Shown here one piece after another: positions 10,601 to 24,313 of a stretch of DNA of 60,000 nucleotides. The position numbers and the translations under genes are program-made. The stretch spans positions 9,462,764 to 9,522,763 of the forward strand of contig NC_092583.1 in assembly GCF_037975245.1 (NCBI RefSeq). Direction: 5' to 3'. Source of the stretch: Apostichopus japonicus (taxonomy: Eukaryota > Echinodermata > Holothuroidea > Aspidochirotida > Stichopodidae). How positions within the stretch are numbered: the stretch's first letter is position 1; every line of letters starts with the position of its first letter. The notes under the pieces are model-generated. The model saw nothing but the letters and a program-made list of their open reading frames with translations, was not told the DNA's origin and ran no database searches.

Positions 10601-13600
10601 ATGAACTGGTAGGGGGAACTTGCTATTGTCACTCTGTGGAAAGCTATGCAGGCAACGTACTATTTAAACCACTTGCAGCAATATAGATTGAGATTGAGAA
10701 AGAAATCTTTCCTGTCGTTGGTCGTATGGCGATGATAACTAGAACAAGAGCTTTGACGGGATGCGATGACCGTAATTCACGTTTAGCTTCGAGTTGGCTC
10801 GAAGAGATGGAAAGGGTAAGTAAATCCTATGACTGACCGATGTTGTCATCCGGCTTCGACTAACGAATCTCTTGGAATGATTCGCAGTTTGGTTTAAGTA
10901 ACAAAACGTTAGAAGTTGCTTTCAAAATGTAACGTCCCATATAACCATGATACATTCCTCAGTTGCCAAGGCCGCATGATCAAACGGGAAAAATCTAGTT
11001 TTTTTGTCAACATCTTGAAAACAGACGAATAAATTTAATAAATTTTAATACCTACATATGGGAGCGGGGAAATCTTTTCCATTCCTGATTCCTCCTTTCC
11101 CTCCCCCTTCCTTCCATCCCCTCCCCTCCCCTGCATCCCCATCCCCCTCCCCTCCATGCCCCTCCCCCTCTTACCTCCCCCCTCGTAACCTAAACCCATG
11201 GATGAAATAAATTGTACATCTTTCTATACTCACTTGCAGCAGCTGGTGGATCTTGTCCTTGCCTAATATTATCAAAGAATTCAGCCACAAAGTCAAATGC
11301 CCTGTCCAGGAAGAAAGGAAAAAAATTATAAGGTGTCAGGCACGAGATATCTTTATACACAAATGAAACCTTCCACATCCAGTTTCAGATTTATGTTTGT
11401 TGTTAAAGCTGGATAAACAATTTTATTTGTTGAGTTCTACTTTCTCTTTCACATCATCTTGTATCTTTTACAAACTGAGTACTAACGGAGGGTAACGGAG
11501 GGTAACAAAGGGACAGATGCAGGATACTATGTTCAAGGGGTATCGGCTACATAACCCAGTTGGGAAAATTTTTATTCCATACTGCAGTGTCATGTCCTGC
11601 TTCAGAGCACTCGTATTGTCAGTACGAGCAGTATGAATATCATGTTTTCTATCAGATCAAGGTAAGGAACTGTTTGTACTGACAATACCAGTGCTTTGAG
11701 AGCATGATATCGGAGTACAGTTTAGAGAGGTATTTGCATTAGGAAATTGTCCCAACTGGCTGGCTACATCGTGGTACTCATGAATATTCATCGGAGTGCA
11801 ATAGGTGTCATGTGGAGACAAGGTACAGTAGGTGGGATGGGAGGGGGGGAATAATGCACAATTACACCTGTCAACAACATCATGAAAAGTTCTTTGCTAT
11901 GACTAGTCATTGCTTAGCCTCTCTCTACTACATACAGTATGTAGTTTCCCAAAAGCAATGAAAGAATTAAGGAATCGTAACAATTTTCAGGGGGGGGGGG
12001 AGATTCCTCTAAGGGTGTAACGGAAACAAATAACACTTAGGGAACCTAAAGGTACCTGGGAAACTGTGAAACAAAACTTCCAAAGAGGAAAGGTCTGTTT
12101 TCACATTGTATGGCCCAGTGACCCACGAGATTGCAATGTTAAATAAAACATTGTGGTCTTCCAGTTTTACTTCAAATGGTCTTTTCTTTTGAGAAAACCA
12201 TGTTTTGTTTTCTGTTCATTGGTTTTTTATTTTTATTTTTTCACCTTCTGTCATTCTTCTTTTCTTTGTGGCCTGCCTTAGAAAAAAATTTAGACTAGTT
12301 TATGTTTCAGTTCACATGATTCTTGTAAGGATAAAGTAGACTTCTTCAATTTCCCACTGGTTTCAAAGCATCAGTTTTGACAAAGAAGCAGACTGTCAGT
12401 TTACCCTTTTTCTACCTTTCTGTTGAGTTATAAGAACCGCGGTTTGCAAAACGGCAATTACAGAGAGAAGACAATAGACAACTACTTAAACAAGATACAG
12501 TTTCTGTTGAAGTGTTCAGATCAGCATTGGAATACAGTGCAATGCAAATGCAGATAGCTCTGCTATAAAACTGCAGTGTTCTTGTTATCATAACATTATA
12601 AGTATGTATGCATGCGATATGTTATGACCAAGCACAGCAACATTCACATCATGTATCACTGGAACTTTTAAACATTAAAATCCATGGCAACCAAACTGTA
12701 GTGTTAACATAGCTCTGCTTGGTAACTCCTACTTCATTGGCCAGATCAATGACTGTTTTTAAAGTCCCAAATTTTAGAAAATATTGTGCCTCACAAAGTT
12801 TTACATGAATTGTTTAAGCTATTTCAATTGCAGACTTAATTCTATGTTTCCTCGTGTGATGTCGGCAGACGAAAGTTATCATATTTCGTTTCCAGGCCCC
12901 TTATCATCTTTCCTTTAAAGGTGGAATATATGCTTAACCAACCGGATAATTATACCGGTGCTGTGGCCGAGTGGATAAAGGCTGTGGCATTTGAAGCAAT
13001 GAGGCTTAGCAATCGGGAGGTTCAGGGTTCGATTCCCGGCAGAGTCATAGTAAGGTGGGTTTTTCATCCAAGAGCAATCTATGGTTTCCCATCTGATATG
13101 ACTTTCAAAATTTAGAAAAGATTCCAAATTTGAGTTAAAATGTAGAATTGGAAGCCACCCGACTTGTAAGTTGTAATAATCCATAAGCCCTTGCAGGTTT
13201 CTCCCACATTTCTGGTGGCTTAAGCGTCGTAAAAATAAATGCCGATTATTACTATTTTTATTATTTTTAATTGTTACAACTCCAATGCAAAAAAAAAAAG
13301 AAGGAACTTGAATATCTTTATCGGAAAATGACGAGAACATGTACCGAGTTAGCAAAAGAATTTCATCATAAATTTTGACAGCTACTACAGAGTTAAGCCT
13401 CCAGTTTTCATGAATCCAGGCCTGTTTTAATTCCCTTTTTGTACATGTACCTTTTCAACCACAAGACGGCCATAGCAGCACTTCCATCATTACCGGCGAC
13501 TCCATTCTCTATATCTTCATAAACGATCAGTTGTAAAGTTGAAAACTGAGCTGGATTTGAGTTGTATTTGTTCTGAATTGTCTGGAAAATACAAAATATG

Positions 13601-16600
13601 AAAAAGAAAAAACGATATGTCAGATCTGTTGACGTGAGCAGCGGCATCGGTATGAATCTAAACTGTCTAGACCAGACAAAATCTGGACCTAGACGGGCGG
13701 GTCAGCGATACGTCGGTCGCTTGGAGGCTACCATAGATGTATCGCTGTAACTTCTATACCACAGTCTGCGGCATAAATTGTTCAGTAAAGCATAATGTAC
13801 GGTGTGGGCTAAGTAGCTCCTTGGTCTGTGCTGCGTTTGGTATCTGATGGTACCTGCATGAACAACATCTCTGGGGGGATTTTTTTTTACAAAGTATTTC
13901 AACCACCTTTACTGTAACTTTGGTTTAGTGCACTACATATGTACATCCTCCACATAAGACGGTTGCTGCAAGGGGCCTTAAGGTAACGAGCATGCTGTAC
14001 GATTGAGGTTTAGTTAGACATTATAAGCTCTGAATGCTTTGGAGATGTTTGTGTCAGAAACCGACAAGAACATGGACCAAGGCCCCTCCCGTTAGGCCCC
14101 TCCCCTTAGGCCCCTCCCCTTCCTCTTTCTTCCCATCAGTCAGATTCTGAAGAAAAGTAGCTTTTTTATATTTAACAAGGTCTTTTGTTGATCTGTCTGA
14201 AGTAACAGTCACACAGCTAGTGACATAACACGACTGCATTTCGCCTGAACTCTGTATGGGCTATAATTAATGGGTTAATGATTTGTCTAAATAACATAAC
14301 AGTCACACAGCTAGTAACATAACACGACTGCATTTTGCATATACTCTGTATGGGCTATAATTTATGGGTTAATGATCTGTCTGAAGTAACAGTCACACAG
14401 CTAGTGACATTTAACAGGACTGCATTTCGCCTGAACTCTGTATGGGCTATAATTTATGGGTTAATGATCTGTCTGAAATAACATAACAGTCACACAGCTA
14501 GTGACATAACAAGACTGCATTTTGCCTGAACTCTGTATGGGCTATAATTTATGGGTTAATGATCTGTCTGAAATAACATAACAGTCACACAGCTAGTGAC
14601 ATAACACGACTGCATTAAGCCTGAACTCTGTATGGGCTATAATTTATGGGTTAATGATCTGTCTGTATTGACCATAAGTTACAGTAGTCACCACAGAACA
14701 ATGTTTGACTAAATGTCTGTGTACAAATACTGTAAAGAGAACATAGCACACATACTGTACGTAGCAATATAACAATCATATGCTGGAATTATAGTCGTAA
14801 GCCGTAGGAAATGTTTAGTAGCTTTGGAAGGAAGATCTTGTGGACGTGACCCTGAAATAGGTCAGAGGGGGAGGGCGCGCGTAGCGTTAAATCATTATTG
14901 ACTTTGGTAAGCTACTGTAGGCCTACTGTAGGTTGAATTGAATGTATATAATGTAGAATGCATGGCCGAGACAGGAATTAAAGTACTGCATGTAATAGAT
15001 ATGTCAATAAGAGAGATCAGTGTGCCAACTACGCTACGCTGTACAGTAGTCTGGAAACAGCTGCCAAGTGTGAAGTTCAATTAATTTATAACCAGAATGC
15101 CAAAATGCATTGTGATTTCCATGATGTTACATGAGCAGTTTTCTTCATGAATCTGATGTAATGTATAGTGAGGGTGTACAACAGACTTAAATCTTAGTAA
15201 TATAGTGAAAAGCAGTGTGATGTGACAAACAATAAATTCACAATGACACAGGCTGTCCTGAAATAATCATTGACCTCAACAACAGGCCTCTTGTACTAAA
15301 TGTGACAGATACATCAACATACTGAATATGAAATCTGCCCTTGTTAAAATATTGTTTTAAAACATGGTTTTCACAATTTGACCACTGGTGAACTCAAACG
15401 ACCATTGACCTCTGCCCACAACATTAGGATTCTTGTACTCAATGTGGTACAATTACATACTGTACCAAATATGCGATCTGTCAAAGCTTCTGTTGCGATA
15501 TTATGTTTAGGAAGGTGTGTACTGTATGTGTAGAGAGACAAGTATTACAGTGAAGTAAATGTTTGGCGTTTTTCGACTTCAAATGACCTATGACCTCCAC
15601 CAAAAGCAATTATAGGCTACTTAAATTTGATATGACCAGTTCATCTACAAACCAAATATTAGATCTGTCCAAGGTTCCCTTCTTGCAATATCATGTTTAC
15701 AAGGCTTTCACTTTTTGACCTGTTGTCCCTAAATGACCTTTAACCTCTACCAAAATCCATAGGCGTCTTGTAATCAATGTTATAACCTTCATATTAAGTA
15801 TGAGATCTGTCCAAGCTTCCAATTGTAAGATATCATGTTTACAGTACAAGGTTTTCACAATTTTACCACTAATGACCCCAAATGACCTTTGACCTCCACC
15901 AAAAACAATAGGCTACTTGTACTCAATGTGTTACTTCTACACACTAAGTATGAGGTCTGCACATGCTTCCCTTCTTGAGATATCATGTTTACAAGGTTTT
16001 CACAATTTAACCCATGGTGACCCCAAATGACCTTTGACCTCCTCCAAAAACATTAGGCTCCTTGTACTTCAATGTGGTACTTCTACACACTAAATATGAA
16101 AATTGGTCCAACCTTCCCTTCTTGAGATATCGTCTTTACGAGCTGGGCACCACAAACACCTGCACACACACACAATCATGAATGCAAAGGTTATGATTAT
16201 CATCGAAACCAAAAAGTGCAGGAAGACTTATATAAGTATACCACAGTATACTTTACTGCAAGTGGGACCAGACTAGATTATGTTGTGCTGTCCAGAGCCT
16301 ATACATCCCGTTTCCTTCTATTGCTGAACTGTATTACTGAATCCCTCCTCATCTCCACACATTGCCACTCCCCTCCCAAACAAATTTTACCTCCAAGATC
16401 CTATTGTACATGTATGTACATGTATGCATTACATTAAAATTTAATTATCCATAAAAACAGTAGTTTATGGCTAGAACTTACTACGGTATAAAGCTCCAAC
16501 ACTTCCTGATTTGGGTTTTACTGATATATGACCGTGACAGGATCAGCACAGGATATGTTTACAGTAGGAAAATTGTCAAAATAACAATATAGAACAATCA

Positions 16601-19600
16601 CTTTCTCATTGGAGATTTATATAGGGTCATATTCCTGAATGGGTTGCAACCGAAAGGCAACTGTGAACTGAAAGAAATAAACAACTGAAACAAAACCAAG
16701 CATTTCACTTGTGCACCCTTGTGAACCGGTGAAACCATGGTGAACCCACGGTGAATCCAAGGTGAACCCACGGTGAACCCACGGTGAACCCTAGGTACAA
16801 AAGGTAAAAAATGTGAGTCATCCAGGCTGAACTGTTGTCCCTACGAAAGAGTTTAATCAGGTCATGATTGCTTCAATAATGAAGTTCCACATCTACTGTT
16901 ACGTAGCAGCATCTAAAAAGTCTTGCAAAATTATTGATTCTTGAGGGTAAAGGTCATCATTATTGGCCATATATCTTAGCATATAGTATGTGCTAAAACC
17001 AGAATGCAAAATGCATTGAGGTTTCCATGACTTCACAATACACTAGGCTTCACCAGAAATATAGCTGTTATAATACAAATGTCCTGACCCACTACTTCGA
17101 TGTACAATTAAACTATGGCATGGATAAACTTAGGTCACTATACTGTACATGGCAATTAATAGACACTTCCACCAGAAACAATTGGGGTGTTGTACTCAAT
17201 GTGATGCATCCACACACCAAGTATGAGAAGTATCCATGATACCTTGAGATATCATGTTTAAAAGGTTTTCAGAGTTTGACCTCAAATGTTCACCTCAAAT
17301 GACCTTTGACCTACACCAACAACAACAGGATTCTTGTACTCAATATGGCAATCCCTTATACCATGCATGAGAAGTATCCATGATTTCTACCGTGGTATAA
17401 TGTTTAAAATGTTTTCAGAGTTTGACCGCTGGTGACCCGGATATACTTTGACCAGCACCAAAAACAATTGATTTCTTCTCTCCACATGATGAGTATAAAT
17501 GCCTCCTATCTTGAGATGTCCTGTTTACAAGGTTTTCAATATTTTACCTCTGGTGACCTCAGATGAACTTTGACCTCCATGAAAAACTATAAGTTTCTTC
17601 TCCTCAATATGACCCATCCACATGCTAAGTATGAAAGTATCCATGTGTCCTATCTAGAGATATAGTGTTTACAAGGTTTCAGGGTTTGACCTCAGATGAC
17701 CTTTGACCTCCCCAAAAACAATAGGGTCCTCTACTCAATATGATACATATACAAACCAAGTTTAACACGTATTCACACTTCCTGTCATGAGATATCATGT
17801 TTGCAAGGTTCTCAATATTTGACAACTGGTGATCTCAGATGACCTTTGACCTCCACCAAAAACAATAGATTTCTTTGATTCACTATAAATCATCCACATG
17901 CCCCCCCCCCCCCCCCAAGAATGAAAGTAACCATACTTCCTAATTTGAGATATTAAGTTAACATAGTTTTGTACAATTTGACCTATGGTAACATCCAATG
18001 AACTGTGACCTACTACAAAACAATAGGGTTCTTCTACTTAATATGGGAGGTCCACCTTGATAACTATGAGATTCTCCAATGCTTTCCCTACTTGAGATAT
18101 CATGTGTACAAGCTAGGCAATCACAAACACACGTACACAAATACACACTCACCACAGGCGCGTAGCCAAGGGGGGGGCGAAGGGGCAGCCACCCCCCCTT
18201 GAGCATATTTTTTTTAAAATTTTTTTAATGTTTTATGATATCGCTAGTATTTTCAAAAAAGAAAATGCTAAGATGCAACTTACAAGGCCTGGGAAGTGTC
18301 ATTTCCAGCGATCTGGGAGGCATTTTCAGCCAAAATTTTCTTGTACGCTTCGCACCAACCATGGTGGTGCTACGCTTAGATAGTTTGCAATGCCGAATCT
18401 ACAGTTTCGCCCCTCCCTTGGCAAATTCCTGGCTACACGCCTGACTCACCATCATAACCGGTCAAGGGTTTCTCCCTTCATCAAAACCAAAAACGGACTC
18501 TTCCTATTTCCTGGTTGTGAAATTGTGACTACTTTATGTAATGGTTGGTACAGTAGCACACACTTGATCCTGTGTAAGATCTATACTCCCTCCCAAAAAG
18601 ATAAAACTATAACAGCGCAAATTTTTGAATAGTTTACAATGCCATGTGGTTATTTGGTATAAAATAATTGCTACATGTATCAAGCTAGTGCAAACCTACA
18701 CGTTTTTCATGTTACCTACTGTACAGTCAGTGTGCCATATATATCTGTTATGCATACAGTATTTGACGAGCACATATTCAGCTTTTAATTTTAAGCGCCA
18801 TTCACTTTACGAGACACTTTAACAATGTCAATTTAAAGACCGCTGGGTAGCATATGAAACTGCTATTTAACTGTTGAATATGACACCAAAGTCATTTATA
18901 ATATTTAACGAGTTCTAATGTCCAAACCACTCAAATTTGAAACAAAAGATTATATCGCAATCGTTAAACAATTAAGTACGAGAGTTACTTGTCTGTCAAA
19001 TTTGCTGGCCGAGATTGCGAGGAAAGATATATAATTAAGAGGTCAAAGGTTGGCATGCCAAATGTAATCAGCAACCTGTTAATAGCACTGTGTGAGTTGT
19101 CAGCAATATTTTTACTGGCTTTTATCTGATTGACATTAAAGAAGTCAGAAACACAGAGAATGTATTACAGTCAACTTTGCAGTGGCGGAGCGTCCATATA
19201 GTCAGAGGGGGCGCATCCCCCCCCCCCCGACGGACTCAAATGGACTGCTGGCGCCCTTTTCAGCTTTATACCACTTTTTACTTATTCGCGATTATTGACT
19301 TTTTTATTGCGCTCTCATCTACCTATTGACATTTGTCACATTATCTGCAAATTAGCAAGGGTCATTTCCGGGTATCTAGGGTATATCTTTACTCAAAAGA
19401 TTTCTGTATGCTCCGCGCCAACCTGTGGGCGTTGCTCCGCTTAGATAGTGTCAAAATCACCCCTACAGACCATACTTGCCCCCCCTGACCAATACCCCTA
19501 GCTCCGCCACTGCAAAGTACTGTGTCATATTGCACGGCAAGAGGTAGTTCTCTGTCACTCAGGCTGAGGTAACATCCTTGCTGTTATTCTAGTGTCCTTC

Positions 19601-22600
19601 ATATCTTAACCCGTATACTGTAATGTTATTTTGTATTTATCTTGTACAAACATATATGAGAATTATATTTGAAATAAGGTAGTATAACACAATGATTCAA
19701 TATTCCCTCCATCCCAACATCCCTCAGGACTCCCCACCGCCAACATCCCTCCTCGCCACCCCTACACCAGGCCTACACACTCACAATCCTAACTATGTCA
19801 AAACATTCCTGTAAAGGGAGCTGCCCTATCGACAGACCTTGTCCTAATATTTTCTATATGGACTGTACATGGACCGTTTATTTTAACATGGAACTGTATT
19901 AGCATTAGGAAACAACAGAAAGGCCTGGGAAAAGAGAGGATAGTGCAACAGCCCCCCCCCACCCCCTCCCCGCCACCACCCCTCCAAAGTCCATCCCACA
20001 CTTTCCACCAGTAATGTTATCCATACTGTTGTAAAAACATGTACTAATATACCTGTACATCATATTAATTCTTTAATACACACAAGTTTCTCAAACTTTG
20101 GAATGGCAGTGATGATAATACTAAGAAATTGGCTGGAACAGTAAACGAAAAGGAAGAGTCCCGGGTTTTTCTCACCAATTCTGCAATTGATCAGACAAAG
20201 GGAGGGGGTATGGGAAGTGGGTGAAGATGGAGTCAGGGGGAGTGCGGGGATGGAAGAGGAGAAAGTTATACTTCATATGCATTTGGCAAAATTTGCAAGA
20301 CATTCAGGTTTTCCATAAAGCTTAAAGGGTGTGAAGACTCGCGCAAAAAGAAACGTCTAATGCCGGTCATCTGACCTAGTTCCAATGAGGTGTAACACAA
20401 GTGTTAGACACCACCATCGATCCCAGAAAATACGCACACAGCTTGCCAGCTTGCTACCTTCGGTAATTAGACACTAGTGCACAGTCAATACATGCAGCTA
20501 TGGTCAATACCCACAGCACAGTGTACAAACGATACAGCGATGGACATCTCAGGTCCAGCTAAAGATAACAAGGTATCACGTTTCATTACTGTGTTACATT
20601 TTGTAGCAACAAGCAGAAAACTTCACTTGCAAGCAACGGAAAGTTAACTTTTTCAGAGCGCGGCACGCGGTTTGGGGCAAGTTTTCAATGCCTTTAAGCA
20701 AAGGTACAGTGTAATAGCCTAAAGTGTAGAATTCTACCTTTAATTAGAATTTATAATTAATACTAAATGAGCATTTTAGTGTCTCTCTCTCTCAATTAAT
20801 CCCTCTTTTAAGCAGTGTGTTAAAGTGTTGCACACAAGCTGATTGAACACTGTACTGATATCATCAAAGAACCTACTGTACCGTATTCAAACTGTACCAG
20901 TACTTTTTAGAGTTCATCTTTTATTTTGATAACAGATTTATTCCTAGCTACTGTAGAGGCAAGGTTCACTCCCTCCATGTTGACAAGCTAAACACTTCAG
21001 AGATAGACACACCTCCACTAACTGTCAATCTTGTGTTCATAAGGTATTTGAGGAAGGATTAATCTTTATTGCTAAGTAAGCAGTTATGCATGCACTGTAC
21101 ACTATGAGACACAACTTGTCTTCAACTTCGACTTCGACTTTTATTCTGGATGAATCTTTACTATGCTGTACTACCAAACAATGACTTATGTACGCATGAT
21201 CGTACAGAAAAAAGCTGTGAAAAACAAAACCATTTTTTAGTTTAGATTAGATTTGGTAACTGTAAGTACATGAATAAATAACAGATTTAAAGACTATATT
21301 TTGAGACAGATTTTGAGACTATGTATATATATATATATATATACATATTACTCCCTTCGGGAATAAACAAATCACTTGCTATACTTAAGTACTTAAGGGC
21401 ACCATGTGCCGTATATGTTTCCAACTTTCAAGTTCAGCTGGTATACTTTTAGGCCATCAGAAGTGGATGTTGAAATGAAGCACCACTTTGCTGAAAGTAC
21501 ATCAAGCAACTCACCCAGGAAAGAATTTTTTTTCTCCTCTCAATAATAGACGTGAGTAATTGCCCATTCTGTTAACTTCTGACAAACGTTTTGCTCAGAC
21601 ATTTCTGTTCTGTGAGTGTTTTCTAAATACAAGCACAAAACTATTTATATGAAGCGGGGGAAAAAATCATGGTTCTTTAGTATTTTAAATGGAAATTAAT
21701 TGGAACGTTCTTGAACAACTTTGATAAAGAACTAGGATAGCAAGATTATACATAAATATTTGTATATATGGCACGAACTGATCAATATTTCAAACTGATA
21801 AATTCCATAACGAGAGCAGGAGTTGCATCTGTTTGGAGGCGTTATTAACATAGTTCGTCGCAAACTTCATGTTAACACCTAAAAAAGATACAGTAGTTAG
21901 GTTGCGTCACTCCCTTTTCTTTTCTTTCCAGGTTTTTTCCAGTTTTTCCAAACCTTCAATACTGAAATGATCCTTATACATTTAAACCAGCTTACCTCTA
22001 TGTTTCCACCGACATCTGCCCAAACTTTTTGCATGATTGAACCTAGACCGGCTGTAGAAACGAGAAAAAGAGGGACTCAATATCAAGCATAAAGTAAACT
22101 GTGTTTCTACTTAGTGTGCAGGTTTAACACGGCGTTTAAAATACAGCACAGTGTACAGTAAATCAGTTGCATAGATCTAGCTATCAAAATAATCATGCAT
22201 TCCTTGTTCACATTTCTGAATGTTTTTGCAAGGAGGATGGGGATCTTGCTTTCCCTCATGGAGGTAATAAAGCTTCCCTCCACTCCCCCCCTCCCCACCC
22301 CCTGACATGTTATCACTGGAGAACGGGTGATTGATCAATGTCGCACGAAAGAGCATACAAGCAAGCTGCCAAGCGCGAGAAGGTTGTGATAATTGTGAGG
22401 GTCTCACAGATCTATCTGTGTTCATGCGGATGCGGGGGGGGGGGGAAGGGGCAAGTAATCAGAGATTTTCAGGTCATGTGATCCTCCCAGCTGTTACAGA
22501 TTTATCCCTGAAATGGAGATCATGTTTGCAGGATCTGATCCTTAGTGTGGGAGATTCTACACACAAAAAAAGATGAAAAATTTATAGAAATTTAAAAATA

Positions 22601-24180
22601 AAAGAATTGCATATATTTCAAATCTGCATTTGGTTTTAATAAATAATAAGTACTACGACGTGGATCTGCCAGGGTGACAAAATGTTCAGTACTAAACCAA
22701 ACTTATGAATTAACTCCTTGTTAAACTTAAATTCATTTGGTAAAACAACAACAACAAAAGGCAGGGGGAGGGAGCCTAAGTGCGATAAATTACCACCTAA
22801 TTTTGCATTCAATACGATAAGTTAGGTTTGAACAGTTGCTGATTATAATCTCGGAAAGTTGCTTTTTCATATATGACGTGCGCACATGTGGCGTTGCCTA
22901 AATAGAACATGTACTTAAGAGATGATAATTGTCTTATATGCAAATTTACTCTGTGCAAAACTGATTAGATGGAATTTGTTCAGAGGAAGCATAAGACAGC
23001 ATTTACAGAATCGAAATAAGTTTTTAACTTTACAGCATTTCAGTATTGAAATGTTTAGTTGTGAGAAAATGATTAAAATAAAAGAAAAGGATGTTTTATT
23101 TATTCTGAGGTTGGGGGTAAAAAAAAAGCAGTCTTGTGATTTATAGCATTGCCAATACTCTCTCAAAATCTCCAAACAAGGATTCTATTAACTGTGGTTT
23201 TGGGCAACTAATGTGAAGAGTACGACCTCTGCACACTGTAGATTTTAAACAAAAGATATCGAGAACTACGCATTTAGAATTGAGCTATTCGAATATTTCT
23301 TCAATTTAGTTTAAAAATATTACCTGGCAACAGGCACCCAATCTACAGTATTAATAGAAAATGTTATGTTGTGCTTGCTTTGACCAGCATACCAATGAAA
23401 TCAATATTTAAACACGTTATTTAAGTACAGTGTTTGACACGGTTTCAAAATCGTAACCATGACAATTCTGACGTACAGGAAAGATTGTTGCCTCCAAACA
23501 AGGGAAACTTTAAGATTAAATCATACATAATGTAGGAAAACTTAATGAACAGCATGAATTGTGTCACAAGTGAACTGTTTAATACCAAAATCAAGAAATA
23601 TGGTGGGTGGGGGGGGGGGGGGAAGAGACCTAGGAGGGAGGAAGGGAGAGGATACATTAAGTAACAGTACTGTTTGTAAAATATTTAGGAATAAAATTTA
23701 TTCCCACAAATCATAAATTTGCTGGAGAGACTGAAGGACTAGTGTACTACTGTATACAAAGAGACCTAGTCACCTGTGTATTTCATTCATACATAATATA
23801 CTTAACTAAACTATCATCATACTGCTACTTGGAGTTTCACGTGTACGGCTCGCGCACCGATCATCAGGTAACTGAACAACGTAGGCTATCTCAGCTTCGG
23901 GGTGTGTTTACGGTTGCCATGGCGACAGTGCGATAACAGCTCGGTTCTTTTATTGATGCAAAAACCGAGCTGTTATCGCACTGTCGCCATGGCAACCGTA
24001 AACACACACGCCTGAAGCCGAGATAGCCTATGTTGTTCAGTTACCTGATGATCGGTGCGCGAGCCGTACCCGTGAAACTCCGAGTAGCAGTATGATGATA
24101 GTTTAGTTAAGTATATTATGTGATATTCTAGCTCTGCCTTGGCATAGAGCACTCTTTGTGAATATTGACCACCATTCTAT

Positions 24181-24222
<42 letters not shown>

Positions 24223-24261
24223 CATATATATACATACACATATATATATATATATATACAC

Positions 24262-24313
<52 letters not shown>

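Noticed and set aside
12958-13048. A serine/leucine tRNA gene
   Set aside because: Boxes A and B are perfect, but the acceptor stem does not pair and a SINE body with an AT-rich tail follows.
8775-14665. CRISPR array
   Set aside because: The tandem arrays have no spacer/repeat alternation, and the DNA is eukaryotic with introns.
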